Positions 9,009-17,600 of a DNA stretch of 64,000 bases are shown in pieces. The DNA lies in NCBI GenBank assembly GCA_963843755.1, contig CAWJLS010000007.1, positions 1-64,000 on the forward strand, written 5' to 3'. The stretch comes from CAWJLS01 sp963843755. GTDB taxonomy: Bacteria > Acidobacteriota > Thermoanaerobaculia > Multivoradales > DATKCC01. Under the pieces are notes generated by a model. That model saw only the letters and a program-made list of their open reading frames with translations. It searched no databases and was not told where the DNA came from. The translations under genes were made by a program, and so were the position numbers. Within the stretch, counting starts at the first letter, position 1. Every line of letters begins with the position of its first letter.

Positions 9009-11027
9009 TCAGCGGCCGGCGGCGTCCACCGGCGGTTTGTCGCGGTCGGCCCCTTCGGCCGCCGGCGTGCCGTGGCCCCGCTCGAGCACCAGCAGGCGGT
9101 CGACCGCCGGCACCTCGAACCGCTCCCGCGCACCGTCGGGCCACGTGACCACCAGGCGCTCCACCGTGGCGTCCGGCCCGAGGCCGAAGGTGACCGGCAG
9201 CTCCACCTGGGAGAGGTAGCCGCGGGTCGGCTCGACCTGGCGCCGCTGGGTCCGTCCGCCCGCGGTCAGCTCGACCAGGGCGCCGACGGCGTCCCGGTTG
9301 GGCGCCCGGCCGGCCAGGCGGAGGCGGAGCCAGTGGCGGCCACGCCGGTCGGGCGGGCCGAGGTCGTTGCGCAGCAGCACCGGCGGCCCACCGGTCTGGG
9401 TCAGGACCAGGTCGAGGTCGCCGTCGCCGTCGATGTCGGCATAGGCGGCGCCGCGTCCGACCAGCGGGCGGTCCAGGTCGCCCGCCGCCTCACCTGCGAC
9501 CTGGGCGAGCAGCGGGGTGCCGCCGGTGTTCCAGAAGAGCTGGGGCGGCTGCGCGTGGGTGAGCGACGGCTCGATGCGGTCGATGTCGGACTCCACGTGG
9601 CCGTTGGCCTGGACCAGGTCGAGGCGCCCGTCCAGGTCGTAGTCGAACAGCAGCACGCTGAAGGTCAGCGGCTCGCGGGTGGCGCCGCCCAGGCCGAGCC
9701 GCAGGGAGTCGTCGGCGAAGAAGGTGGGGTCGCTCTGCGCCCGGTAGAGGGAGGTGTGCTCGTGGGCGAAATTGCCGACCAGGATCGCCAGGTCGCCGGC
9801 GGCGTCGCCGGCCCCGGCCCCGCCCGCGGCCCCGGTCAGGTAGCCCCAGTCGACGCCCATGGCGCCGGTGGAGCGGCCGTCCGGGTCGTAGGCCAGGCCG
9901 AAGAGCTCGCCGACCTCCTCGAACCGCGGGATGCCGTCGCGGGGTCCCAGGTTGTGGAAGAACAGGTTGCGCACCGTGTCGTCGGTCACCAGCAGGTCGG
10001 TCCGGCCGTCCCGGTCGAGGTCGACCGGCGCCACCGCCAGGGCCTTGGACAGCGGCTGGCCGTCGGCCGAGTCGACGAACAGGCCGGCCGCCCGGGCGAC
10101 CTCGGTGAAGGCGACCGTCCCGTTCCCGGTGTCGTTGCGGAAGAGCAGCGGGTGGGCCCCGGGGTAGCTCTGGGGCCGGGCGTAGGTGAGGCCCCGGCCG
10201 TCGCCGGTGAACGGCACCGTGCGGTCGAGGGCGCGGTCCTTCGCCGCCGACCAGGTCAGGTAGTCGCAGACGAACAGATCCAGATCGCCGTCGCCGTCGG
10301 CGTCGAAGAAGGCGGCGCAGGTGCTCCAGCGGTCGCCGCCGCCGGTCCCGGTCGCGGCGGTGACGTCCTCGAACACGCCGCCGCGGTTGCGCAGCAGGCG
10401 GTTCGACCCGACGGCGGTCAGGTAGAGATCGATCCAGCCGTCCCCGTCGACGTCGCCGGCGGCGACCCCCTGGCCGTAGAACGGCACCGCCCCGGGGCCG
10501 TGGAAGATCCGGTCGAGGCCGGTCTCGGCCGTGACATCCCGGAACCGGCCGCCGCCGTCGTTGGCGTAGAGCGTCACGCCGCCGGTCGGCCCCCGGTCGT
10601 CCCCGGGCGCTGGTCCTCTTGCTGGTCCGGTCCCCGATTCGGCTCCCGATCCGGCACTCGACCCGATCAGCTCCTCGGGCCAGCGGCCGGAGTCGACGAA
10701 CAGCAGGTCCTGGTCGCCGTCCCGGTCGAAGTCGAGGAACGCCACCCCGCCGCCCATGGTCTCCGGCAACAGCTTTTCGCCGGTGGCGCCGTTGTGGTGG
10801 ACGAAGTCGATGCCGGCGGCGGCGGTCACGTCGGTGAAGTGGGCCGGCGGCGGGGTCGCGGTGGCGGAAGTCGCCGATGCCGCGGCCGCCGAAGCCGCCC
10901 GAGCCGGCAGCCCGCCGCCGAGCCCGGCCAGGAGCGCGAGCAGGGAGCCGGCGACGAGGCCGCGCGCGATGCGCTCCCGGCGCGTCGGCGAGGCGGGCGC
11001 GCCGGGTCGTTCCGCGGTGCCGGTCAC
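9009..11027 (-). CDS. CRTAC1-type FG-GAP/VCBS repeat protein with ASPIC/UnbV C-terminal domain (copy 1)
   Basis: This exported protein of about 672 residues begins with a GTG in the GTGA overlap (11024-11027) with the stop of the giant gene before it. A signal peptide ends near GLPARAAS. The mature part starts HFTDVTAAAGIDFVHHNG, the usual opening of this family, and carries at least six calcium-binding loops of the D-x-D-x-D-G type (for example DFDRDGDQDLLF, DVDGDGWIDLYL, DADGDGDLDLFV). The end holds the ASPIC/UnbV domain with VERLVVTWPDGARERFEV. Such repeats fold into an integrin-like beta-propeller outside the cytoplasm. Partners and role are unknown. A glycine/serine-rich insert (residues near 120) is a local expansion. 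Confidence 0.85.
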   Translation of the reverse strand: MTGTAERPGAPASPTRRERIARGLVAGSLLALLAGLGGGLPARAASAAAASATSATATPPPAHFTDVTAAAGIDFVHHNGATGEKLLPETMGGGVAFLDFDRDGDQDLLFVDSGRWPEELIGSSAGSGAESGTGPARGPAPGDDRGPTGGVTLYANDGGGRFRDVTAETGLDRIFHGPGAVPFYGQGVAAGDVDGDGWIDLYLTAVGSNRLLRNRGGVFEDVTAATGTGGGDRWSTCAAFFDADGDGDLDLFVCDYLTWSAAKDRALDRTVPFTGDGRGLTYARPQSYPGAHPLLFRNDTGNGTVAFTEVARAAGLFVDSADGQPLSKALAVAPVDLDRDGRTDLLVTDDTVRNLFFHNLGPRDGIPRFEEVGELFGLAYDPDGRSTGAMGVDWGYLTGAAGGAGAGDAAGDLAILVGNFAHEHTSLYRAQSDPTFFADDSLRLGLGGATREPLTFSVLLFDYDLDGRLDLVQANGHVESDIDRIEPSLTHAQPPQLFWNTGGTPLLAQVAGEAAGDLDRPLVGRGAAYADIDGDGDLDLVLTQTGGPPVLLRNDLGPPDRRGRHWLRLRLAGRAPNRDAVGALVELTAGGRTQRRQVEPTRGYLSQVELPVTFGLGPDATVERLVVTWPDGARERFEVPAVDRLLVLERGHGTPAAEGADRDKPPVDAAGR

Positions 11028-14000
11028 CGAGGCGTTCCGCCGTCCGTGGTGGGGCCGGACGGCTCGGCGTCGGGCGCTCCGGCGGCCCCGGCACCGGCTC
11101 GGTCGTCTTCCGCCCGGTCTGGCTTGTCGGCCCGGGCGGCCGGCGCCAGCCCCTCCGTCAGCGGCCGGAACAGGCGCAGGGCCGGGCGGGTCAGGTAGTG
11201 CTCCCGGTAGAGGGTGTGGAGCGGGTCGTCCGGGTAGGCGTTCGGCGCCTCGTAGGGGTACTGGGGCATGCCGTGGTAGGGCAGCGGCTCGATCGTCTGG
11301 GAGTAGGCGGTGTTGGCGTCGGCGTCCTTCGCCCAGCCGTCGACCAGCAGCAGGAAGTCCCGTGTCCAGCCGGCGGGCACCGGTGGCAGGTCCGACGGAT
11401 CGAACACCATGCGCACCTCGTCGCCCGAGCCCATGACCACGAAGCGGTCGTCGAGAGTCCGGAGCAGCTCGCCCACCGCGCCGTAGCGGGTGTAGAGCCC
11501 GGGGGTCGGGTTCCAGACCTCGATCGCGCCGGTCGACGGGCGGCGCTCGGCGTAGAGGAAGCGCTCCGGCTGCTTGCGCTCCGGGTGGATCACCACGCGC
11601 GAGAAGCCGCGGAAGTGGAGGTCGGCGCGGTCGAGGGGGATCTCCGTGCGGTGGACGGTCGGCGGGTCGGGGTCGGGCGAGAGGTAGATCTCGTCCCAGT
11701 AGACGCACAGGCTCGTGACGATCCGGAGCTTGTGCCAGCCGGCGGGCAGCAGCCCGGTCAGGTCGACGGCGATGGTCTTCGGCTTGCCGGCCGGGATGCC
11801 CATGTCGTCGAGCACGGTCACCCAGCGTCCGGAGGCGTCCTGGACCTGGAGCGACGGCAGCTCGAGGCCCACATGGTCAGGTCCACTGCCTTGTGAAGCG
11901 GCGAGGAAGGTCGAGCCGTCGGCCCAGTCGACCCAGCCGGAGAGCACCAGGAGCGCCCGCCCCTGGTAGGCCTCGGGGCCGAAGTCGAGGGTCAGGGTGT
12001 GGAGGTCGGCCATGCCGTCCGGGTGCCTTGCGAACCCGTCCGGGTAGACCGCGTCCCGGGCCGCCAGCCGCTCGTGGACGTCGCGCCCCCGGCCGTCGAT
12101 GGCGGCGACCGGGTGGAGCGGCCGGCTCGCGCCGTAGAGCCGGTGCTCGGGGAAGGGAGGCCCCTTGAACTTGTCGTTGGTCAGGATCTCCACGTCCGCC
12201 GGGTGGTCGACCGCCGCCAGCCGGATCTCGTCCAGGAAGGCGACCTCGCGCAACTCCTCGGTGACCCGGATCTCGTAGCGGCCGTCGTTCCGCCGGGCCA
12301 GGGCGCTGCCCGGGATGCGGATGCCCTCGTCGTGGTCGACGGGGAAGTAGGTGCCGTCGCCGGCGCTCGCCCCGAGGGGGGCGACGCCGAGCACGTCGGT
12401 GATGAACTGGAAGGACTTGCCGTTCCAGGTGAAGATCATCGGGCACGAGCCGGACAGGCGGGGCGCCTCCCGGTAGCGCTGGAACGTGTCGGCCGGCTGG
12501 CGGATCTCGTTCTGGATCAGCCCGTTGGGCCAGGTGATCCGCACCGTGTCCGCCTCGGTCCGGTCGCCCAGGCCGACGACGATCGGCACGCCGTCGTAGA
12601 GTCGCTTCTGGTAAAGGGTGTCCGCCTTGACCTCGATCTCGGCGCCGTGGGCCAGGCGCGGGTTCTTGACCCCGGTCAGGCCGATGCGGAGCCAGTGATT
12701 GCTCGTCTCGGTGGCGTTGGTCAGGACGCGCACGACACCGGCTCCATCGATGGCCGCCAGGTCGGTGCGGCCGTCGCCATCGAGGTCGGCCGCGGTCAGG
12801 TCCGCGACGAAGGCCGCGCTCGGCTGGTCCCGGGTCGCTCGACCGGCCTGATCCTCGAGATCTACCGCCGCGGCGACGGAGTGCCCGGACGGCTCGAAGG
12901 TCCCGCGCCCGCGGTCCCAGAGCAGGTCGATTGCCCCGGTTCCCATGTCGCCGACCGCCAGGTCGCCGGCACCCCGGTTGTCCAGGTCGAGCAGGGCGAT
13001 CGGCCCGCCGCCGTGCTGGTCGTCCTGGCTGTCGCCGTCCGGCACGGCCACCGCCTCGAACCCCTCCTGGTGATCGTTGCGCAGCACGGTCACACTGCCC
13101 GGGCCGGTCGCCACCAGGTCGGTCCAGCCGTCGTGGTCGACGTCGGCTGCCAGGAGCTGCCGCGTGGCGCCCGGCTTGGTGGCCGACTTGGTGCTCAGGC
13201 CGGAGGCCAGGGCGGGGAGCGGCCGCGCCTCGTAGACGCCGCCCAGCAGGTCGCGGTAGAGCGTGGCCGAACCGTCGGACGCGGCGACCACCAGGTTGGT
13301 CGCCTGGCTGTCGGCCTGGACGTCGATCCGCGCCGCCGCGGTGACCCGCACGCCGTCCCCGAGCGCGACGAACGGGAACCGGTCGGTGCGGTCGCTGAAG
13401 GTGCCGTCGCCGTCGTTGCGCAGGAAGGCGGGCTCGGGGCCGAGCAGCAGGAGGTCGAGGTCGTAGTCGTGATCGACGTCGAGCCAGACGGCGCGATCGA
13501 CCGCCCGGTCCGCCCAGGGGTTCGCCGACTTGGCCGGCGCGGCCGGTGAGGCGGCCGTCGCGGCGGCGTTCGAGGTGTCGGCACCGGCGGCGGTGTCAGC
13601 GCCAGCGTCGGCAGAGGCGCCGGAAGGCAGCGCCCCGGTCAGGCGCTCGAAGTGGGCGCCGCCGTGGGGAGCGCTCGGACCGGCGGAGCCTCCCGATCGG
13701 TCGGAGTCGGCGGACTGGTCAGGGGCGCCGGAGCTGCCCGCCTCGTCCGCGCCGGCCGCCGCCTTCATCTCGTCCGCTGCGCCTTTCGAGCCCGCCCTGC
13801 CGGCCCCGCTCCGGTTGGCCCACAGGGAGACGCCGTCGGCGGAGATCACCAAGAGATCGTCGAGCCCGTCGTTGTCCAGGTCGCCCGCCGCCACGGCCCG
13901 GACCTCGCGCAGGGAACCGAGCTCTCCGAAATCGTCTCCGGCGGCCCTCTCCCCGCCCGGGAAGAGACGGATGCCCCGGTCCGACCAGGCCAGCAGGTCG

Positions 14001-14902
14001 GGGCGGTCGTCGCCGTCGGCGGCGAGCAGGATGAGGCCGACGGTGGCCGCGGACGAAGCGTCGGCCGGTCCGCTGCCGGCCATCCCCAGCGTCTCAGCCG
14101 TGAACCGCGGCGTGGCGCCCGGCGCGGGCTGTGCCTCCGGCTCGACCGTGTCGTAGAGCTCCGAGTACCAGCTCCACTCCAGGTCCTCCTGGCCGGAGCC
14201 GGCCGCCTTGAGCTCCCGGAAGGTCGCCATCTCCTGCTCGGCCTCCTCGGTCCGGCCGGCCTGGCGGTAGGCGGTGGCGAGCTGGAAGTGGGGGCCGGCG
14301 AGCCGGGGGTCGAGCCGGGTCGCCGTCTCGAGCTCCTGGAGCGCCCGCTCCGGCTGCCCCTGGAGGCGGTAGAGGACCCCCAGGTTGTAGTGGGTGATCG
14401 GCTCGTCCGGCACCCGCTCGGCCATCCCTTCGAGCTGGGTGATCGCCTGGTCGTACTCCGACTGGCGTTTGAAGGCGATCCCTAAGTTGAACCAGGTGTG
14501 AGGGATCGACGGGTCCTGCTTCTGGGCCTTCTCGAGCTCGGCGATCCCCTCGTCGGTCTTGCCGGCCCGGAGCAGGGCGAGCCCCAGGTTGACCCGCTCG
14601 CGGGCCGAGTCGGGGGCGAGCGCCAGCGCCTTGCGCAGCTCGCCGACGGCGTCGTACTGGGTCGCCGGGCTTTCGTAGAGCGCCTTGCCGAGGTTGCGGT
14701 GGTGCCAGAGCGCAGCCGCCCGCTCGGCCTCGGTCCGGGGCGAGCCGGCTGGTGCGCCGGCTTCCGCGGCGGGAGGCGTCTCAGGAGGCGGGTCCGCCGC
14801 CGGGGCGGCGCCTGCGGGAAGTGGGCCGACCAGCAGACCGGCCAGCAGACCGACCAGCAGACTGGGGAGCAGCCCGGCGAGCAGGGCGGCGTCGTGCCTC
14901 AC
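11024..14902 (-). CDS. Giant exported TPR plus FG-GAP/UnbV protein with a large unassigned C-terminal module
   Basis: The protein has 1292 residues and starts with a GTG that overlaps the stop of the previous gene (GTGA, 14899-14902). A leucine/glycine-rich signal peptide made of short repeats (LLAGLL, LLVGLLAGLL) is followed by about five TPR units at residues 60-220. FG-GAP loops follow (DLDNDGLDDLLV, DVDHDGWTDLVA, DLDGDGRTDLAA), then an UnbV-like piece VRITWPNGLIQNE near 770. The last 500 residues form a module opening with GSCPMIFTWNGKSFQFITD and containing a long tryptophan/tyrosine-rich region; I recognise no family in it. Two alanine/glycine-rich linkers separate the blocks. It probably acts in the periplasm or at the surface with its operon partners; function is unknown. 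Confidence 0.82.
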   Translation of the reverse strand: MRHDAALLAGLLPSLLVGLLAGLLVGPLPAGAAPAADPPPETPPAAEAGAPAGSPRTEAERAAALWHHRNLGKALYESPATQYDAVGELRKALALAPDSARERVNLGLALLRAGKTDEGIAELEKAQKQDPSIPHTWFNLGIAFKRQSEYDQAITQLEGMAERVPDEPITHYNLGVLYRLQGQPERALQELETATRLDPRLAGPHFQLATAYRQAGRTEEAEQEMATFRELKAAGSGQEDLEWSWYSELYDTVEPEAQPAPGATPRFTAETLGMAGSGPADASSAATVGLILLAADGDDRPDLLAWSDRGIRLFPGGERAAGDDFGELGSLREVRAVAAGDLDNDGLDDLLVISADGVSLWANRSGAGRAGSKGAADEMKAAAGADEAGSSGAPDQSADSDRSGGSAGPSAPHGGAHFERLTGALPSGASADAGADTAAGADTSNAAATAASPAAPAKSANPWADRAVDRAVWLDVDHDYDLDLLLLGPEPAFLRNDGDGTFSDRTDRFPFVALGDGVRVTAAARIDVQADSQATNLVVAASDGSATLYRDLLGGVYEARPLPALASGLSTKSATKPGATRQLLAADVDHDGWTDLVATGPGSVTVLRNDHQEGFEAVAVPDGDSQDDQHGGGPIALLDLDNRGAGDLAVGDMGTGAIDLLWDRGRGTFEPSGHSVAAAVDLEDQAGRATRDQPSAAFVADLTAADLDGDGRTDLAAIDGAGVVRVLTNATETSNHWLRIGLTGVKNPRLAHGAEIEVKADTLYQKRLYDGVPIVVGLGDRTEADTVRITWPNGLIQNEIRQPADTFQRYREAPRLSGSCPMIFTWNGKSFQFITDVLGVAPLGASAGDGTYFPVDHDEGIRIPGSALARRNDGRYEIRVTEELREVAFLDEIRLAAVDHPADVEILTNDKFKGPPFPEHRLYGASRPLHPVAAIDGRGRDVHERLAARDAVYPDGFARHPDGMADLHTLTLDFGPEAYQGRALLVLSGWVDWADGSTFLAASQGSGPDHVGLELPSLQVQDASGRWVTVLDDMGIPAGKPKTIAVDLTGLLPAGWHKLRIVTSLCVYWDEIYLSPDPDPPTVHRTEIPLDRADLHFRGFSRVVIHPERKQPERFLYAERRPSTGAIEVWNPTPGLYTRYGAVGELLRTLDDRFVVMGSGDEVRMVFDPSDLPPVPAGWTRDFLLLVDGWAKDADANTAYSQTIEPLPYHGMPQYPYEAPNAYPDDPLHTLYREHYLTRPALRLFRPLTEGLAPAARADKPDRAEDDRAGAGAAGAPDAEPSGPTTDGGTPR

Positions 14903-16815
14903 GGGGCCACCCCGATCCCTTCGACGATGCGGCTGACCGCGTCGATCGGCACCGGCGGTTTGCCGTCCTCGCCGTCGAGCACCTGGACCGTGCCGTCCGG
15001 CCAGCGGATCTCGACCTTCTCGATCGCCTGTCCGGTGGCCGCCGTCCCCAGGCCGACATGCACCCGGGTGCTCGACTGGCTGGCGTAGCCGTTGCCGCAG
15101 GCGACCTCCCGCAGGAGCTTGACGCCACCGGTGAGGGTGACGGTGACCCGGGCGCCGATGGCGCCGCGGTTCGAGCCGGGTTGCCTGGGATCGGGCGGCT
15201 TCGCGCCAGACTCGGCGGTGCCCCGGTCGATCCCGTCGCCTTCGAGCCGCAGCTCGACCCAGTGGCCGGCGCCCGCGGCGAAGGCGGTGACGTTGTGGTA
15301 GAGCAGCGCCCGCTGGCGGGCGTTCGACTGGACCAGGTCGAGGCGCCCGTCGTGGTCGAAGTCGCCGATGCCGATCCCCCGGCCGTCGAGCCTGTTGTCG
15401 ATCCCCGCCTCGGCCGCCATCTCGCGGAAGGTGCCGTCCCCCCGGTTGCGGAACAGCCGCTGGGGCTGGTAGCCGCTCCAGGTGCGGTCGCCGATGTCCG
15501 GGTAGCTGTCGAGGTCGGTGAAGTCGACCCCCGGGGTGATGATCGTCTGGAGCAGCATCGGGATGTAGTTCTCGTCACCCGCCGAGCGCAACCCGTCGAC
15601 CACGTACAGATCCTCCCAGCCGTCGTTGTCGAAGTCGCCGAACTTCGCCCCCCAGCCCCAGTCGGTGTCGCAGGTGCCGGTCTCCCGGGCCAGGTCGAGG
15701 AAAGTCCCGTCGCCGACGTTGCTCCACAGCATGTTGCACTCCTGCATGTACTCGTCGGTGATGTTGGTGACGTAGACGTCCAGCCAGCCGTTGCGGTCGT
15801 AGTCGGCGATGTCGACGTTCATCCCCTTCCTGGTGTCGAAGCCCAGGACCTTCTCGGTGGCGTCGGTGAACGTGCCGTCGCCGTTGTTCATGAACAGCCG
15901 GTCGGTGCCGTAGTCGGAGGCGACGTAGACGTCCTGGTCGCCGTCGTTGTCCAGGTCTCCGTGGCCGAGGTCGAGCGACCACCCCTTGTGGTGGGCGAGC
16001 CCGGCCGCGGCCGTGACGTCGACGAACGCCCGCCCGCCGGTCAGGGAGCCGTCGGCGCCGGGGACCGAGGCCGCCGGCACGTTGTGCCACAGGGTCACGC
16101 CGCCGCCGTTGTCGGCGTCGTCCAGGTTGTCGGGCAGCACGTGGGGCGTGTCCAGGTCGAGCAGGTCGACCGCCCGGAAGTAGTTGCCGAACAGGAGGTC
16201 GAGCCAGCCGTCGCCGTCGTAGTCGAAGGCGATGGCGGAGATGGTGTTGGCGAACTGGGTGAGGCCGGCGGCCTGCGAGACCTCCTGGAAGCGGACGGGG
16301 GAGCCTGGCGCCGCTCCGGAGGCGGACGATCCGAGGTTCCGGTACAGCAACGGCGTGCCGAAGCGCGACACCAGCAGGTCGAGCCGCCCGTCGTCGTCGA
16401 AGTCGACCCACAGGCCGTCGGCGACGATCGAGTGGGCGTCGTTGCCGCCAGCGACCCCGGCCGCGACGGCTACGTCCTCGAAACGGAGCTTGCCGGTGTC
16501 GCCGTAGAGGTTCCGCAGCAGGTGGTTCGGGCGCCCTTCGCCCGAGTCGGTCAGGAAGAGGTCGTCGTAGCCGTCGCCGTCGAAGTCGCCCACCGCGACG
16601 GCGGCGCCGCCGTCGGTGAACATCTCGAGCACCTGGGCCTTGTGGCGGTCGCCGAAGCTGCGGGTCGAGTGGACGAAATCGACGCCGGCCGCGTGGCCGA
16701 TCTCCTCGAAGCGGATCGCCGGCGCCGCGCCGGCCGGCGGCCCTGTCGGCGTCGCCGGTGGTGCCGGGGTGGCCGCCAGCACTGCGAGGGCGGCGAGGTG
16801 TGCCAGCAGCTTCAC
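14899..16815 (-). CDS. CRTAC1-type FG-GAP/VCBS repeat protein with UnbV domain (copy 2)
   Basis: This exported protein of about 638 residues starts with the GTG in the GTGA overlap at 16812-16815. The signal peptide (VKLLAHLAALAVLAAT) leads into IRFEEIGHAAGVDFVHSTRS. At least seven D-x-D-x-D-G loops are visible (DFDGDGYDDLFL, DFDDDGRLDLLV, DYDGDGWLDLLF, DLDNDGDQDVYV, DFDNDGWEDLYV and others). The segment YVTNITDEYMQECNMLWSN is shared almost exactly with copy 3 (FVTNITDEYMREGNFLWHN), so these two are close paralogues. The UnbV domain ends in VEIRWPDGTVQVLDG. Four cysteines are unusual for this set. Confidence 0.85.
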   Translation of the reverse strand: MKLLAHLAALAVLAATPAPPATPTGPPAGAAPAIRFEEIGHAAGVDFVHSTRSFGDRHKAQVLEMFTDGGAAVAVGDFDGDGYDDLFLTDSGEGRPNHLLRNLYGDTGKLRFEDVAVAAGVAGGNDAHSIVADGLWVDFDDDGRLDLLVSRFGTPLLYRNLGSSASGAAPGSPVRFQEVSQAAGLTQFANTISAIAFDYDGDGWLDLLFGNYFRAVDLLDLDTPHVLPDNLDDADNGGGVTLWHNVPAASVPGADGSLTGGRAFVDVTAAAGLAHHKGWSLDLGHGDLDNDGDQDVYVASDYGTDRLFMNNGDGTFTDATEKVLGFDTRKGMNVDIADYDRNGWLDVYVTNITDEYMQECNMLWSNVGDGTFLDLARETGTCDTDWGWGAKFGDFDNDGWEDLYVVDGLRSAGDENYIPMLLQTIITPGVDFTDLDSYPDIGDRTWSGYQPQRLFRNRGDGTFREMAAEAGIDNRLDGRGIGIGDFDHDGRLDLVQSNARQRALLYHNVTAFAAGAGHWVELRLEGDGIDRGTAESGAKPPDPRQPGSNRGAIGARVTVTLTGGVKLLREVACGNGYASQSSTRVHVGLGTAATGQAIEKVEIRWPDGTVQVLDGEDGKPPVPIDAVSRIVEGIGVAP

Positions 16816-17600
16816 GGCTCCTCCCCCTCCTGCCACAGCTCGTGCAGGTCGGTCTCCACCCGCTTGCCGATGGCGTAGTGATCCTTGAGGTAGGCGTCGA
16901 GCGCCTTGTCGTCGAGCGCCAGCCGTTCTTCGAGGTCGGGCAGCGGGGCGACGGCGGCCAGCTTCTCCAGCCCTCGGCGCCAGACCTCTCGCGCCGTGTC
17001 CAGGTCCTTCAGCCGCCACCAGCCGTCGCCCAGGGCGGCGTAGGCGTGGGCGTAGTAGCGCCGGGGCTCGCGCTGCTCGGAGAGCTCGACCGCCCGTTCC
17101 AGGTCGGCGATGCCGAGCTTCGCCCGCTTGAAGATCGCCGGCCAGTAGACGTAGCTGTTGCCCCGGGTGTAGAGGGCGAGCCAGGTCGGGTCGCGCTCGA
17201 TCGCCTCGGTGAAGTGGGTGAGCGCCGTGTTGGCCAGGATCACCCCGGTCACCGCGCCCGCGTCCGGGATCTTGTCGACGTAGGCGTAGCCCCAGTTGAG
17301 CCGGACGTCCGCCGACTCCGGGTGGGCCGCGGCCAGCCCCTCGAAGAACGCGATCGAGCGGTCGCAGGCCTTGGCGGCGATCGCCGCCTGGCGGTACTCG
17401 GCGCCGTAGCGCAGGTTCGTCGGCGCCAGCGCGGCGGCCTGCTCGAGCAGGGCCACGGCCTGGTCTGCGCTCCCCGCCTCCGCGGCCGCCATCCCCTGCT
17501 CGAACAGCTCGGCCGGCGGTACCGGCGGCGCGGTCAGGGTGGCGAGAACAGACGGCGGCAGGGCGGCGAGCGCCAGGAACAGGACCAGGGCGACGTTCAT
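16812..17600 (-). CDS. Exported TPR protein
   Basis: This 262-residue protein has a signal peptide (MNVALVLFLALAALPPSVLA) and then tetratricopeptide-type helical repeats, e.g. AELFEQGMAAAEAGSADQAVALLEQAAALAPTN-like spacing at residues 28-62 and two more units later. It starts at the ATG in the ATGA overlap 17597-17600 and its stop overlaps the next gene (GTGA), so it is made together with the two CRTAC1-type proteins that flank it. TPR proteins usually hold other proteins together; here the likely partners are the FG-GAP proteins (inference). Confidence 0.8.
   Translation of the reverse strand: MNVALVLFLALAALPPSVLATLTAPPVPPAELFEQGMAAAEAGSADQAVALLEQAAALAPTNLRYGAEYRQAAIAAKACDRSIAFFEGLAAAHPESADVRLNWGYAYVDKIPDAGAVTGVILANTALTHFTEAIERDPTWLALYTRGNSYVYWPAIFKRAKLGIADLERAVELSEQREPRRYYAHAYAALGDGWWRLKDLDTAREVWRRGLEKLAAVAPLPDLEERLALDDKALDAYLKDHYAIGKRVETDLHELWQEGEEP

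Noticed and set aside
7917..11198. Very long open frames opposite real genes (for example 7917-11198 plus, 49441-51300 plus, 53970-55749 minus)
   Set aside because: They are shadows caused by the high GC third positions of genes on the other strand. Their translations are Arg/Pro/Gly/His-rich with no domain, while the opposite frames carry clear families.
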